NCBI GenBank assembly: GCA_035079385.1
Contig: JAVHKY010000001.1
Coordinates: 11,990,501-12,054,500 of the forward strand
DNA from: Aspidiotus rigidus
Lineage: Eukaryota; Arthropoda; Insecta; Hemiptera; Diaspididae
Length of the DNA: 64,000 nucleotides
Direction of reading: 5' to 3'
The translations under genes were made by a program, and so were the position numbers. The notes beneath the pieces were generated by a model, which was not told the DNA's origin, searched no databases, and saw only the letters and a list, made by a program, of their open reading frames with translations. The first letter of the stretch is position 1. Each line of letters starts with the position of its first letter. Of the stretch, positions 43,986-54,970 are shown piece by piece.

Positions 43986-44143
43986 CCCGGATTTAGGGGG
44001 GGCAAGGGGGCCATGGCCCTGGGCTCCACCAAAGAGGGGCCTCCACCACCCTCCCCATTTGGGGGGGGGGCAATTGAGTAGAAAAATTTGATAGGGGGCC
44101 TCCACAGCCGCTGGCCCCCGGGCTTAAAAATCCTAAATCCGGG
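43986..44143. mobile_element. GC-rich MITE with CCGGATTTAGG ends
   Basis: Ends CCCGGATTTAGG and CCTAAATCCGGG are complementary; the body is G/C-rich with further inverted pairing (GGGGGGCAAGGGGGCCATGG against GGGGGCCTCCACAGCCGCTGG). The second segmental copy (49619-49695) contains only its left part. Confidence 0.7.
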
Positions 44144-44262
44144 ATTGACAAAAAAAATGTTTGAATTTAGTCTAAAATCTGTTGATTTCAGTGCCTTCTA
44201 AAGTTGGACCCATCACGGAGAGAACTCTAGAGGAGATGGAGAGGTTCCCGTAAAGTAATATT

Positions 44263-44455
44263 ATGCGAATTCTTGAAATATATCCAATAGTGCTGACAAT
44301 AGCATTACTTGCTAGTTGTAAATGTTTCTAATCAATAGTATGATGAGTTATTTTTTGGATCATTTTTACATTAGAATGTTTTTATAGTTTACCGGGAAAA
44401 CATGCCGTAAGCCTGTGAAGAAACACAGCTGCGTGTACAGGTGGCCGTTGTTCAA
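44263..44455 (+). pseudogene. Orphan exons 1 and 2 of an oxygenase-like gene
   Basis: 44263-44331 encodes MRILEIYPIVLTIALLASCK then CF-stop, the homologue of the copy 1 signal peptide, but the donor is replaced by TAATCAATAG. Exon 2 (44388-44455) retains its acceptor TTTATAG and a GTAAAT donor but has deletions that shift its frame. The order and spacing match exons 1-2 of copy 1. They lie 2.9 kb upstream of copy 3 and are too damaged to serve it. Confidence 0.7.
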
Positions 44456-46611
44456 GTAAATTGGAGTAATTTTTTTTTTTTTTTTTACATCAATTATCTT
44501 GAAAAAATATGGTCTTCAATTCTAATTCAAATTAATGGCTATTGATAGTTTGCGGCCCACCAATGTCTTCTCTGCGAATGAAAAGAAATGGTACACATTT
44601 CGGACTATAATTTTCATTCAATAATGATATTACAATAGGAAAAGTGTTGAAAGTGCACATGTTAAACAACCTCTTGGAAAAAGAAATCTTAGAGAATACA
44701 GTTAGATCGGACTCTTTGCTTCATACTTCGGCAGCAATTGGTGTAATAATATAACATCACTTTTTTCTGAGTCAATCGTTGTGTTTTGGATTGACCTTAT
44801 GTAGGATAAGTTTCAACCATTTCGCGGTATTATAAATATCCTCATTTGCAAGTGAGAAATATTTTTTGAATCTTGTTCCCCCTTTAGAGTATTTTTTTAG
44901 TCAGATATCGAATTCTTTGTTGGATCTCCCATTCGGTTTTTATTTTGGTCTGAGTAGAAAAAGTGATAATGATAAACCTTTGGAGAAATGAGGTTTTGGA
45001 AATGCTTCGAATATCTCATTGCATCAGTACAGGTGCAAGCTTTTGGTTACAACTCAAGTAGGAAGGTTGGGTGCCATTGCGGTTTCTGGGTTAAGCTATG
45101 ACGGATACACCTGGCGGTCAAGGTCTTTGTGGTTGACAGACCCATTCAGGTAGAGATTTACCGGTCTGGGAGCGCTTGGAGTTTGTCTCACAAATTCAAT
45201 ACAGAGGTCTAATCAACCCCGTCGTTGCGGTAGTTGAGAGGCTACTTTATTTGAGGTCTGGAGAAGTTGATTTTGTCAACTTGGTCCTCCGAGAGCCCGA
45301 AGACTTAGTATTCTGAAAAACAGGTTGTAGGTGAGTGAGAAATCTGCGAGTTATTTCAGGCTATACTAGGCTTAATATAGACCTGTAGTAGGCTAAAGCC
45401 TCTTTACTAGATCCTACTACATAGCTTAAGTCCTAGTATTATAGAGCTAGTATAAAGTAGGCTTGGACCTCCGACTTTGCACAGCTTGCGGCAGGCCTTT
45501 ACCTTGTGGGTGAGTGAGAAATCTGCGACTAGGCTTAATATAGACTTGTAGTAGGCTAAAGCCTCTTTACTTGCTTGAGGCAGGCCTATACCTCGTGGGT
45601 GGTTGAGAAATCTGCTAGTTTATTTCCCCCTTGCGAGTTTACACCACCCCCCCCCCCCGATGTGTAGGCTAAAGCCTTTGGTATAAAGTAGGCTTGGACT
45701 TCCGCAGGCTAAATCCCACTACATAGCTTGGGGCATAGTGTAATACAGCTAGTATAAAGTAGGCTTGCACGTAGTATAACCTTACTGCCTACTTTATACG
45801 AACTTTATACTCGGTCTAGGTTTCTTATGTTCGATAAACTCAAAAGGTAGCTTATACTTTGTATCTAGCAAGTTTAGCTTTCATTATAAAAACGTAATAT
45901 ATACATACACCAGGCTTATAAAACATTTTAGTGTACACCACGGAGGGGTTGAACGAGAGACTACTAGTCACCCCTGTAAGGTTACCAACTACTGAGAAAG
46001 ACATGAAATATGACCTTTATTCATTTGGCTTTATACTAAGTCTAAGTTTCCTCATGTTTTATAGGGCTTTGCCTTCCTTCATACTACAGGCTTAGAGAAT
46101 TATGTTCAGTGATGTCTACTTGATTTTGACTCTATATCGATATTACGTATTCTCGGTGACGTACAGAGCCTCCGACTCATACCTTGGGAACCAACAGCCT
46201 GTCGATTCGACGTCAACATCTATACGTTTGCCGTCGATTTACGGTTGACTTACCCAGGCACTATATTGCCTGGAAATCGACGTCAAATTTTGAGAATCGA
46301 CATGGTGTAAAAGGGCAATGCTATATTCTTCAGTTACATGTGTATATGTTGCTCCCTATGAGCCGTATATATGGAAAGAGGATATGAAGAAGTTTTGAAT
46401 GTTAAATTAAAATGAGTGATGCGACATTATGAACGTGGTTTTGAACGATTGATTTACAGTAAGGTAAAGTAAACTTGAGCCTAGTATAACCCTACTCTAA
46501 AGAAGTTCAAGCTCGACTAGTAAATACCAGAACAGGTTCCCTGTTTGCCTCAATTAACAAAGCTAATGAAGGCAATTCCGAGCAACTAGTCATGACTGCT
46601 GCGAGTTTTTT
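44456..46611. other. Gene-free spacer
   Basis: AT-rich; contains the TAGGCT repeat block at 45.35-45.86 kb and a weak plus frame at 46184-46387 without recognisable features. Confidence 0.45.
45350..45860. repeat. Interspersed-tandem repeat of TAGGCTAAAGCCT phrases
   Basis: The phrase CTTAATATAGAC-TTGTAGTAGGCTAAAGCCTC occurs at about 45372 and 45535. AGTATAAAGTAGGCTTGGAC occurs near 45450 and 45690, with a variant near 45752. 'GTGGGTG-GTTGAGAAATCTGC' occurs three times. This is a scrambled tandem array of a roughly 160-bp unit; 8700-8900 shares some words. Confidence 0.6.
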
Positions 46612-47339
46612 TGGTATTAGGAAAAAAGCATGAGAACAGCCCATGTTTAACTTACTAATTTTTCGTTTACAATTTCTGACTAATTTGCAGGAGCTAATTA
46701 TTGTTGATATTACACGTGATTATAGCACTCTGAGAGACAGTAATTCAAAAGATGATCTCAAAAAAAAAAAAAAAAAACAGGAGAGATGAATTCATTGTGA
46801 CTACCTTCAAAAATAACTCCAAAGTGTCCCATACACCAGTTTTGATCATGACACATCTCGCTGATGAGTCATTGAAATTCATTTAAAAGATTATGTGACC
46901 TAGGCACCTAAATCGTCTTCACACGCGCCATAGCTTACAACTGTTCCTTCATACAAGGTTGGTGTTCAATTAAATCCCTCTCATCTTAATACAAACTCAG
47001 CACCCTACTGTGGTTGTCATACTTGTAGAACTGTCAGGTCGTTTTCCTTTAACTAACCATGTGATGACGAGTCCCCACCAGCAACTTAGTATCAGCCTGG
47101 TGGCTACTAGTTCAGTAATACCACGACTGCCCTACAGTTTCCACTTTCTTTATTCAAGGTCAGATCTCTATCACCTTATTTGAGTAGAACAGATTCGTGC
47201 GATAAATCTCCTGGTTGTATAACGCCCATTCACTGCAGAGAAATAATTGGGGAACTCTATATTATTACGAATAGTCTAGATTGCTGGTTGATTAGTTGCT
47301 TTGCTTATACATTTCTAAAGTATAAAAGATTCCATTTTT

Positions 47340-48545
47340 ATGGTTTTTCAGGATATAAATTCTTTCAATACAATATCAAACTCGACATTTCCTCCTCATG
47401 CGGCTTCAGATCATCTGCGCATTCGCAAGGGAGCTCTACTTCTTGATCCTCAAGAAGAAGCCACTCTAACAGTGAATATCCGTCGAATAAATATCTTCAA
47501 TATTACTGAGGAAGATTTTAAATATCTGGATAGAATTACAGAATGGGTATCTGTCGGTCATAATACCGGTCAAGTAAAGAATGTTTACAAGAATACTAAA
47601 ACGTTCGACTTGAATCTGGATTTTACAAAATTGGCAACAAAGATGGGTATTGATGGTGATCGGGTCATCAAACCCAATCAATTAAATATTTACACCAAAG
47701 GATGTGGCTCCACAAATCATCGCGTCACTCCTCGCCATGGTTTGATGGGAACCTTAATTCTAATCCTTCCAACTACATATACTGGGGGTGAGATCATATT
47801 CAACAATTTAAATCTTGAAGAAAGTATGGAAAAAGATAAGTTAAGGTTTATCCACCTAGATTCGGGTCTGAAATATTCAATTAACGAAGTCACCAGTGGC
47901 AGTCGAATCACTTTAATGTACAACGTGCTGAATCTTTCTTCTCTCGCCAATCCTCGTGTCTATGTCAATAATTTACTTCAAGGAAAGTATTATCAAGATT
48001 TGTTGGATGAGGCGGTCAAATTTTGTAGAGGCAAAAAGAATATACTTCTTGGTCAAGCGAAATATCCTAATGATGTACTTCATAAATTGATCAAAGACTT
48101 AAGAAAGGATTTTGATGTCATTGAAGTAGCTGTGGAAAGAAATAAACCTCAAAATATTACAATGATCGCTGAAGTATATAAAATGAAAGACAAAGATTAT
48201 TATAGTCGTAGGAGTGAGGAGAACATAGCTTCCGGTGAAAAAACGCACCATGAATTTATGGTTCATGTCGTCGAAAAATACAAAGTCGAACATGTTCTAT
48301 TTCCTTTCTCTTCGATATTGAAATCACAAGGTGGGTTGCCATTAGGTAGAATTGAACTCGATAAGTGGGGCTATGACTATTATGAGAGCTGGTCTGAGGA
48401 ATATCTGCATATCGACTATAAATTAGAATGTTATACAGCTTCCCTAATCAATCCAGTTGAACCTAAAAAAATTTATACGTACATATGGCATGGTGGATCC
48501 TTCGACCAAGGAAGTCAACCGTACAGCGAAGAAACCTTAGAATGA
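47340..48545 (+). CDS. 2OG-Fe(II) oxygenase-like protein, copy 3
   Basis: A 401-codon frame, intact. By homology the exon begins at 47352 after TTTTCAG. It has a three-residue insertion (SVGHNTGQVKN) absent from copies 1 and 2. It keeps TNHRVTPRHGLMGTLILILP and KYSINEVTSGSRITLMYNV, so it also lacks the iron-binding Asp and distal His. The C-terminal segment differs again (DKWGYDYYESWSEEYLHID, then ...YIWHGGSFDQGS). Its 5' exons, if any, would be the decayed pair at 44263-44455 or further away. Confidence 0.65.
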   Translation: MVFQDINSFNTISNSTFPPHAASDHLRIRKGALLLDPQEEATLTVNIRRINIFNITEEDFKYLDRITEWVSVGHNTGQVKNVYKNTKTFDLNLDFTKLATKMGIDGDRVIKPNQLNIYTKGCGSTNHRVTPRHGLMGTLILILPTTYTGGEIIFNNLNLEESMEKDKLRFIHLDSGLKYSINEVTSGSRITLMYNVLNLSSLANPRVYVNNLLQGKYYQDLLDEAVKFCRGKKNILLGQAKYPNDVLHKLIKDLRKDFDVIEVAVERNKPQNITMIAEVYKMKDKDYYSRRSEENIASGEKTHHEFMVHVVEKYKVEHVLFPFSSILKSQGGLPLGRIELDKWGYDYYESWSEEYLHIDYKLECYTASLINPVEPKKIYTYIWHGGSFDQGSQPYSEETLE

Positions 48546-48684
48546 CAATTCTAAGAATTCAAAAGTTTCCGTTTTTTTTTGCCACAAATTCTTTGTAATA
48601 TTCGTGCACGAAAATTGCAATGTTTCACTTGCCTTGAGCCATCGCTGTGAAAAACGTACAGAACTAAATTACCAAATGAGTAGA

Positions 48685-49181
48685 GACTGAGGCGATCGAA
48701 TTTTGTTGAGGCAAAAAGAATATTGTACTTCTTGGCCCAGCGAAGTATCCTAATGATATACTTCAAAAGTTGATCGATGACTTATGGAAGGATTTTTAAG
48801 ATATTGAAGTAGCTGGGGAAAAAGATAAACCTCAAAATATTTCATTGATGAAAGCCAAAGACGATAGGAACAGTGAGCATCCTGGTGTAAAAACCCACCA
48901 TGAATTTATGGTTTATGTCGACGACAAATACCTAGTCGAACATGTTTTATTTCCTTCATCTTCGAGTTTGAAATCACAAGGCGGGTTGTCACTGGATAGA
49001 ATTGAACTCATTGAGTACCTATTATTATCACTGGTCGGAAGAATGTAAGTACATCCACTATAAGTTAGAATGTTTCACTGCTTTCCTAATCAATCCAGCT
49101 GAACCTGAAAAAATTTACATAGAAGTAGAGGAGAATGGATCTTTTTACCATCGGGGTCGACGGCTCATCGAAGTGCGTTAA
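48685..49181 (+). pseudogene. Truncated 3' copy of the oxygenase-like gene (copy 3b)
   Basis: Segmental-duplicate partner of 43035-43527, with the same TGA and junction and an additional deletion near 48850 that removes the 'AEVYKM' codons. Non-functional. Confidence 0.8.
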
Positions 49182-49704
49182 TTACAGCATAAACATATTA
49201 ATCACAATTGTAATAATGTAGAAAATTGTCGTTTTGTTGCCATATTTTATTTGAAATACGCGAAAATTACAATGTTTCCACAAGCCTTGCCGCCATCTCT
49301 GGGAAAAACGTGCAGAATAAAATTACAAAATCAGTAGACCAGGAATGAACATGGAAAAATGAGACATGAACAAACATTTTTACATAAAATTACGATTCTT
49401 GAAATGAATATTGTGTAAGTGTTTGTGAGATTAGAGAAAATTCTCAGTATTCTTAAAATAATGAAGTACTTCTGATAACTTCCCCTTCTCATCATTCTTT
49501 CAACCAGCAATTTTTTCTTGTGAAAATTGAATTTGTATCCTGTCCTGTACACTGTATCAAAAAAGTGAGTAGCTAGAGAAGGCCGATTACCGGTTGTTGG
49601 ACGAGGAGAACAAAAACAACCCCGGATTTAGGGGGGGCAAGGGGGCCATGGCCCCAGGCTCCACCAAAGAGGGGCCTCCACCACCCTCACCATTTTTTTT
49701 AGAA

Positions 49705-51390
49705 GGAATTTTCGAGAAGATCGTTTTCCGTTTTGAACTCGCAGTAAGAAATTGGTTAGTCGCGGGGTGAATGGTTCCAAAAAAGGAAATAAATCCCCGA
49801 AGCAAAAAATTGCTCAAATATTCAAACTATTTAATTCCCGAGCGAAATTCAGCGTAGAGTCCGGAAAAAATTATTAAAAAACTCTGGAAAGCAACAAAAT
49901 GGGTCAATGGGCGCAAAAGAGCATCAAAATTTCCCCAAGACGAAAAATTGTTCAGAATTTCAAACATCACTCAATTCTTAAAAGGAAATCCAAAGTTAAG
50001 TTAAAAAAAAAAAAATGGTCAAAAATTCCGCGAACTCGTCATCTGTCTTCTTGCATTCATTGTTCGATATTAGCCAGGTTTCCGTGTCCGATCAGAGTGG
50101 GCAAATGCAAGACAGCAAACTCCTCGTTATTCCCAACTGTGAAGGAAATGTTGTCAAGAAGATCGTCCTCCGTTGTTAACTCGCGATGAGAGACGGCTAA
50201 AGTCCCACGTACCATCAGAGCTGGATGAGAATTCTTCGTTATTCCAGGCGATGGCAGGAAAGTTACCGAGAAGATCATCCTCTGGTCTAAGTTTGTGGTG
50301 AGAGATCGGCTAAAGTGCCCCCTTCGATCATATGTGGTGCTTTAACCGATCTCTCACCACAATCCAACAACGGATGACGATCTTTTTGGTCATAATCCAT
50401 TCACCGCCTGAAACAATGAGCTACTTCCGTGCACTTGCCTGCTTCTATCGTACGCGAGAACCTAGCTAATCTTTCATCGTGAGCTCATAAGGAAGACGAT
50501 CTTCTTTGTAAAACTACCTCTTTCGCTTGGAACGAGGAATCATTGTGCATGTGCCTGCTTTGATCAAGAGCCTGGCTTGAGCCGATTTTTCACGGCGAGC
50601 GATCAGCAGAGGACCATGTTCTCAGTCATATTCCATTTACTGTCCAACACAACAAGTTACTCACGGGCACTTGCCCGCCTTAACCATATGCTGGGCTGTA
50701 GCCAATCTCTCACCGCGAGCGATCAACAGAAGACGATTTTCTGGGTCATATTTCATTCTCCACTTGAAACACCGCGCTGCTCTCGTACACCTGCCCGCCT
50801 CGACCATACACGGGGTTGTAGCCGATCTCTCACCGCGAGCGATCAGCGGAGGACGATGTTCTCAGTCATATTTAATTTACTGTCGAACACAACAAGTTAC
50901 TCACGGACACTTGCCCGCCTTAACCATACGCGAGGCTCTAGCCAATCTCTCACCGCGAGCGATCAACAGAGGCCGATCTTCTTGGTAATATTTCATTTTC
51001 CACCTGAACATCAACCCATTTTGGTGTTTTTCAAAATGTTTCAATCATATTTTTTCAACTCTATGCTGAGTTTCCTTCGAGTAACATCGATTTAATTCTT
51101 AAAATTGTCAAAATTCATTTAAATACTGTAAAAATAAATCATTTTTAGGCACCGTAGCTATTTTTTCACCGTCAGTTTACAACGGATGACGATCTTCCCT
51201 GGAAATTCACTCTTTCGACTGACACAACAAGAAAGATCACACTCTTGCGCACTTTCATCGATAGAGGCACTCTGGCTAATTTTTCATTGCGAGTTTACAA
51301 CGGAACACAAGCTTCTTGGTTCAATGGCTTCCCTCATCGTCTGAAACAACGAGTCTTCCACCAGCTTCAATCATACTCAGGGCCTTAGTC
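49705..51390. repeat. Minisatellite of ~120-bp units in both orientations
   Basis: The core CTCTCACCGCGAG recurs at 50351, 50471, 50588, 50706, 50826 and 50946, spacing 117-121 bp, and in decayed form near 51165 and 51280. To the left (near 49716, 50155 and 50275) the same unit appears inverted (CTCGCGATGAGAGACGGCT). The orientation switches at about 50330, where CGGCTAAAG and CTTTAACCG face each other. The long open frames inside (50577-51095) reflect the roughly 120-bp period, a multiple of three, not a gene. Confidence 0.85.
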
Positions 51391-51933
51391 GAACTAAGCT
51401 CAATTTCGCAAGAGAATCGAATGAAATATGAAAATTTGAGCGATCTTTCAACTTGTGAATATGTGGAATCTCTTGGGACACTTTCACTGAATTTGGAGCT
51501 TTGTTAGATAATTTTCGGGTTATTTTTTCGGACTCAGCGTGAAATTTCACTAGTGAATTCTACAAAATTTTGATGATAAAGCAATTTTTTGTTTGGAGAA
51601 ATTTTGACCCTCTTTGGGTCCGTGCATCCATTTTGAAGCTTCGTAGGGTGACTATTTTTTTTCGTTTTCCCCGTAAAACAGTAATTTAATAATCGGAATG
51701 TTCGAAATTTAGCTCAATCCTGTAAATTAATTAATTTTCAATCCCTATTTGGGAACCCCGGCAAATTGTTGAATTTTCGGCACATTTCGGGCCATAACTC
51801 GGCTCAGAGAAGACGTAGAAACTTCGTATTTGGCGCAAATTGAAGATAAAATTGAGATGCGAATTTCGTAGATTTGAAGTATACATCTAACGTTTCGCGT
51901 TTTTGCGCTACGACAGATTTAACGCAAATTCCC
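51391..51933. other. Gene-free
   Basis: AT-rich, no repeat or exon recognised. Confidence 0.4.
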
Positions 51934-52310
51934 ATTTTAGCGGGGAACCCGCTATCCATTTTGTTAGGAGATTACATCCTCAGAAAACGTCCGCGTCCGC
52001 AGGTTAAGTTAGGTTACGGGACTTAGAAGAATTTCGAGTCTCGAGCTATATATAATAGAGGGGGGGGGGGGACTTGGAAGAATTTTGACTTTCGAGCTAC
52101 CGTCCAACCAAAAACTTGGAAAAATTTTGAGACTCGAGCTATATATGCTAGGAGGGGGACTTGGAAGAATTTCAAGTCTCGAGCTATATATGATAGGAGG
52201 GGGACTTGGAAGAATTTCAAGTCTCGAGCTATATATAATAGGAGGGGGGACTTGAAAGAATTTTGACTTTCGAGCTACCGTCCGCCGTCCAACCAAAAAC
52301 AATAAAACAT
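51934..52310. repeat. Leader plus 50-60-bp satellite, locus 1
   Basis: A leader with AACCCGCTATCC-TTTTGTTAGG (51943) is followed by about six units of GACTTGGAAGAATTT.AAGTC, CTCGAGCTATATAT and AGGAGGGG from 52018. The unit GACTTTCGAGCTACCGTCC appears twice as a variant. Minus frames in this block are repeat artefacts. Confidence 0.8.
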
Positions 52311-54636
52311 CACGTTTTGGAAAAAAAATGATTGAAATTTGGTAAATTTTCTTGTGGTCAATTTTCGTCTCTGCGGATTTGAGGCGAATTTTTGCTTACT
52401 TCCTTCTCAGAGTGGCTGCAAAATCTTTCTTACGAGCTCATCGATTCATACACCGGCATTTCAATGGTTGTAAAATTCTTCGGTGAAAGTGATCTAAAAG
52501 TTCTAAAAACATTCCATAGAGAGTGTGTGAATAAATGCACTTTCTCATTCAGTCCGTTTATAAAGTAATTAATTAAGCGTTTGGGTGTTTGGACATGACC
52601 TTTCCTACGTCCTAGTCGTTGTTTCAGACTTGCTGAAAGTTTGAGACTTATGTTTGGAATGCGAGTATCTTCCATTCACCATGATTCCGTATCGAAATGA
52701 ATCCACCTGGGAGCTCAAGACGAGCCATTCATTTAGAAAACAGACTATTTTATCTAGCCCCTTTGTCGTGAGTACAAACTGTACTATATAAAGTAATGTT
52801 TCGCTTTATTATTTAATGTTTTGTTTTTTGGCGCTGCACTGTAGTGTTTAACGCGCACGGCACAATACCACTATCTGCATGAGAATGTTACCACAGATTA
52901 ATAGAAAATAAGTCGGTACGTACGCGTATGAATGACAAAGCATTTACAAAAAGAATGTTATGAACGTGTTATGACACTAATGGAACTTTTGATGTACACA
53001 TTCCTCAACGAAATGGACAGGGTTGATGAGTAGACCAAATCCTATACAGAAATCTCGTTAGGAGTACGGTACACGATAAGATATTTTTCGGACGTGAGAC
53101 CTACGTACCTCCTCCAAACTAAGGTATATGTCAACAAAGTTGAGATACCGAATAAAAAGGACTCTTTACGCGTTGTAGAAGACGCGGAGTCTGCTTCACC
53201 AGGAATGCAAAAAGCATAGGTGGGATACATAATTAAGAGCTTCATTTATCTAGGTGATCGATTTTCTGTCGTATTAACATTGTAATCGTTTTCCAATAAA
53301 CATTTTTCTTTTTTTTTTTTTTCATACACGAGTGTCGTCTAAGCAATTTGCAAATTGAACCAAAAGAATTTGCTATTCGGTCTTCACATTTGTTTATAAA
53401 AAGGTTTCGTTTCGTATATATATATATAGGATCGTGCCTAACTTATTTACATTTAATTTCTTTTCTGTCGCAAAGGAATGATGTATCTGGTAGTTTTATA
53501 CGCATCGGTATGAGATAATCTGGTTGTTGTAAAAGAATAGTTGAATTTATTAAAATAAGAATAGGTACACCTATATATGTAAATATACGCTGCGTATAAT
53601 TTTTTTAGTGTGTGCTTATTGTGAAGGTGTTGGTGATGTTTTATCCAAGAGGTAGGGTTTTTTTTCTTTCTTCTCGAAAAAAAAGCTGTACGTCGCATCC
53701 GCGTTCGAGTTATCGAAGTAGGTAAATTTAAGGAGTTGTAAAAAATATCGGTCGCCCACCGAGCCGGTCGTTGGACAAGATTTCAATTACAATGGGCAAT
53801 CAATCTACACGGGTCAACTTTTCACAACAGATTACATTTCGATTTTCTCATTCGTATACGTGCGGAGTATTGCGTTCAACTACTCGTAAGACCATTCTGT
53901 TGAGGTGTCAGTGTTTGTGTTGTCTGTAGTTCAGCGTACAAAATAACAATAAGCATGCTAATCAGTCTCTCGGATTGCGGTACCTTGGAAAAGTATCCCA
54001 TAGTTTTTTATTTGCGGAAAGAGTAACCAAAGGTCGGCGAGTCATCGAGGCATGCCTTCGCACAAAAAATTTTTAACATCGGTGTGACTGACATACTTTG
54101 GTAAATACAATTCGATTGTGAATAATCTCTTTCTTTTCCTTCGTACTTTTCCATCTTTTGGGTCGTGTTCCGTCGTTAGAATCGTGTGAGAGGCGCTTGC
54201 TCTATAAGAAAATTTCGATCGGAAATCACAAGAATATTTGAGAAAGTCTCGTTACAAAAAATAGGTGTTACGCGAAGAAGTTTATAGTGTTTGCGACCAA
54301 CACGACTATCACATCAGACGCCTATATAAGAATGAGACGATGACGAAAAAAGAACAATTGATCGGAACCAGGAAAGACTTGAGCATACAAAATTGGAACG
54401 TTGCATTCTCTTCTTGCTCCACTATATTCAGTAAAAATATCCGTGATACATTCGTACTCCTCCCGCGGCGCCAAAAAAAGTGACGCTAAAGAAGTAGAGG
54501 AGAAAAATACTTTCCTTTTCTAAAGACATGATGTTCAAAAGCTCGTATTCTATCACGAATGTATGTTTACGATACAGGTTTCTTGATCGAACAGTTGAAT
54601 TATGAAAGAAACGAAAAATTCCACAACCCGACGAAG
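52311..54636. other. Gene-free 2.3-kb stretch
   Basis: AT-rich unique-looking DNA with (TA)n near 53420. Frames at 53453-53698 and 54265-54483 show no domain. Nothing else seen. Confidence 0.45.
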
Positions 54637-54968
54637 TAAAATTTTTCGAAGAGGTCAAGAACGAGAATATCCGATTCTGAAAGTATTATTCTCGCTGAAT
54701 TCGATGCCATCATTCGTTTTTCGTAATTCCCTAGGTTTCTTCTGCAATCTTAACGTTTAGTTGCCGCGGCTCGTTGCGAAGCGCGACGCACCTTTCCGTA
54801 ATACTACCCTTCAGTACGTTCGATACGCTTTGCAACAAGTCGCTACAACTGAACATCAAGATTGAAGAAGATAACGAAGGGATCACGAAAAGCGAATAAC
54901 GGTGTCGAATTCAGCGTGAAAAATACTTTCAGAATCGGATATTTTCGTTCTTGACTACATCAAAATTT
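54637..54968. repeat. 330-bp foldback (long inverted repeat, almost no loop)
   Basis: Left arm 54640-54785 and right arm 54824-54968 are complementary with scattered mismatches. CAAGAACGAGAATATCCGAT on the left faces ATCGGATATTTTCGTTCTTG on the right, and the pairing runs on through GCTGAATTCGA, GCAATCTTAACG and the central CGTTGCGAAGCG. Only about 40 bp separate the arms. It abuts locus 2 of the satellite. Confidence 0.8.
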
Positions 54969-54970
54969 TT

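Larger units (their letters stand above)
40925..44062. repeat. Segmental duplication, copy A (3.1 kb)
   Basis: 40925-44062 and 46612-49695 are near-identical in direct orientation. The left edge starts at TATTAGGAAAAAAGCATGAG. The right edge falls inside a GC-rich MITE at CCTCCACCACCCTC. Each copy holds a full oxygenase-like gene and a truncated one. Confidence 0.85.
46612..49695. repeat. Segmental duplication, copy B (3.1 kb)
   Basis: Direct partner of 40925-44062. Small indels distinguish them, for example a CATAATACC insertion in the gene and a shorter 48.8-kb segment. It ends inside the GC-rich MITE, straight against the minisatellite array. Confidence 0.85.

Noticed and set aside
50577..51095. 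172-codon open frame with internal repeats
   Set aside because: The unit length of about 120 bp is a multiple of three, so the minisatellite stays open by periodicity. There is no domain or splice support, and the same sequence occurs inverted nearby.
52009..52302. Repeat-containing minus-strand frame (PPPIIYSSRLEI units)
   Set aside because: Translation of the 50-60-bp satellite, not a gene.
54637..54968. Foldback considered as a microRNA precursor
   Set aside because: Arms of about 145 bp are far longer than an animal pre-miRNA; a MITE or hairpin-siRNA source fits better.
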